Under the pieces are notes generated by a model. It had not been told where the DNA came from. It did not search any database and worked only from the letters and a program-made list of their open reading frames with translations. A stretch of 64,000 bases of DNA from Bog-473 sp963755495 (GTDB lineage: Bacteria; Actinomycetota; Acidimicrobiia; Acidimicrobiales; RAAP-2). Position 1 is the first letter of the stretch. Each line of letters opens with the position of its first letter. Position numbers and translations under genes: made by a program. The DNA is taken from the NCBI GenBank assembly GCA_963755495.1, contig CAVWJS010000006.1:1426001-1490000 (forward strand), written 5' to 3'. Positions 63,737-64,000 of the stretch are shown here, in pieces.

Positions 63737-64000
63737 ATGTCGTCCGTTGAGGAATACATTGAGGTTATCCATCGAGAGTTGCCCTATTCGTCGTTCGACG
63801 CCGACAACCACATGTACGAGACGAGGGATGCTCTTACGAAATTCGTGCCTCGCGAGTACGAGGGAGTCATAAAGTACGTCGACATCGACGGTCGGACGAA
63901 GCTTGCGCTCAACGACAAGATTTCGGACTACATCCCGAACCCGACCTTCAACAAGGTGGCGGTCCCCGGCGGGTCTGGCTTCGATGTCACCAAGGGCAAC
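63737..64000 (+). CDS. Amidohydrolase-2 family protein, cut by the window end
   Basis: From ATG 63737 (AAGGAGAG upstream) 88 codons are visible before the window ends. The sequence opens with YSSFDADNHMYETRDALTKF, the D-x-D-x-H metal site of the amidohydrolase-2 group, followed by KYVDIDGRTKLALNDKISDY and IPNPTFNKVAVPG. This start pattern is typical of large actinobacterial members acting on aromatic or steroid-like acids. It lies downstream of a binding-protein gene and may act on the imported solute; that is inference. Confidence 0.85.
   Translation, partial: MSSVEEYIEVIHRELPYSSFDADNHMYETRDALTKFVPREYEGVIKYVDIDGRTKLALNDKISDYIPNPTFNKVAVPGGSGFDVTKGN

Overview
The window looks like high-GC chromosomal DNA from an actinobacterium, most likely an acidimicrobiium-type lineage. 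The grounds are the GC-rich coding style, luciferase-like F420-type oxidoreductases, a secreted lipoprotein built of 42-residue GYWLVAADGG-type repeats, a G1 (eqolisin-like) peptidase, a DoxX-Rieske fusion, and many stand-alone catabolic enzymes (SDR, P450, amidohydrolase, SGNH esterase, SnoaL and VOC proteins). The taxonomic call is inference. I see no rRNA, tRNA, CRISPR array or phage module.

Layout. 0-3.4 kb: a secreted G1 peptidase preceded by a possible cyclic-di-GMP-I riboswitch, next to a GAF-GGDEF-EAL protein. 3.8-7.9 kb: an SDR, a decayed FtsX permease tail, an operon of one tiny membrane protein and two PRC-barrel proteins, a frameshifted SDR and pdxH. 8.1-14.2 kb: one giant secreted protein with three almost identical 1,266-bp tandem repeats followed by six 267-bp Ig-like repeats. 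14.8-19 kb: cytochrome P450, aldehyde dehydrogenase and amidohydrolase. 19.3-22.6 kb: an ArsR/SRPBCC/DHFR-like operon with a good promoter, a HAD-like protein and a frameshifted F420-type oxidoreductase. 22.9-27.3 kb: a membrane-anchored double beta-propeller protein divergent from a DoxX-Rieske protein, then the repeat lipoprotein. 27.6-29.8 kb: a scrapyard of broken genes (flavodoxin, SRPBCC, toxin-antitoxin). 30.1-38 kb: an FtsX-like permease, then a PadR/ABC ATPase/permease operon, then a second PadR gene with a membrane partner under a clear palindromic operator. 38.2-52.5 kb: SDRs, alpha/beta hydrolases, an F420-type oxidoreductase, SnoaL/SRPBCC proteins, a TetR regulator and three SGNH hydrolases. 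52.9-64 kb: carboxylesterase, two related LivK-type binding proteins, SDR, VOC protein, D-aminoacylase-like amidohydrolase, a complete IS1380-family element with TTAG target duplication, and the start of another amidohydrolase.

Functionally the region resembles an accessory catabolic and cell-surface island: binding proteins for small organic molecules, hydrolases that open esters and amides, P450/SDR/ALDH/F420 redox enzymes, and small local regulators (ArsR, TetR, two PadR). At least five genes are split by a single apparent frameshift and several more are truncated remnants. That is either real decay around mobile DNA or uncorrected indel errors in the assembly; sequence alone cannot separate these.
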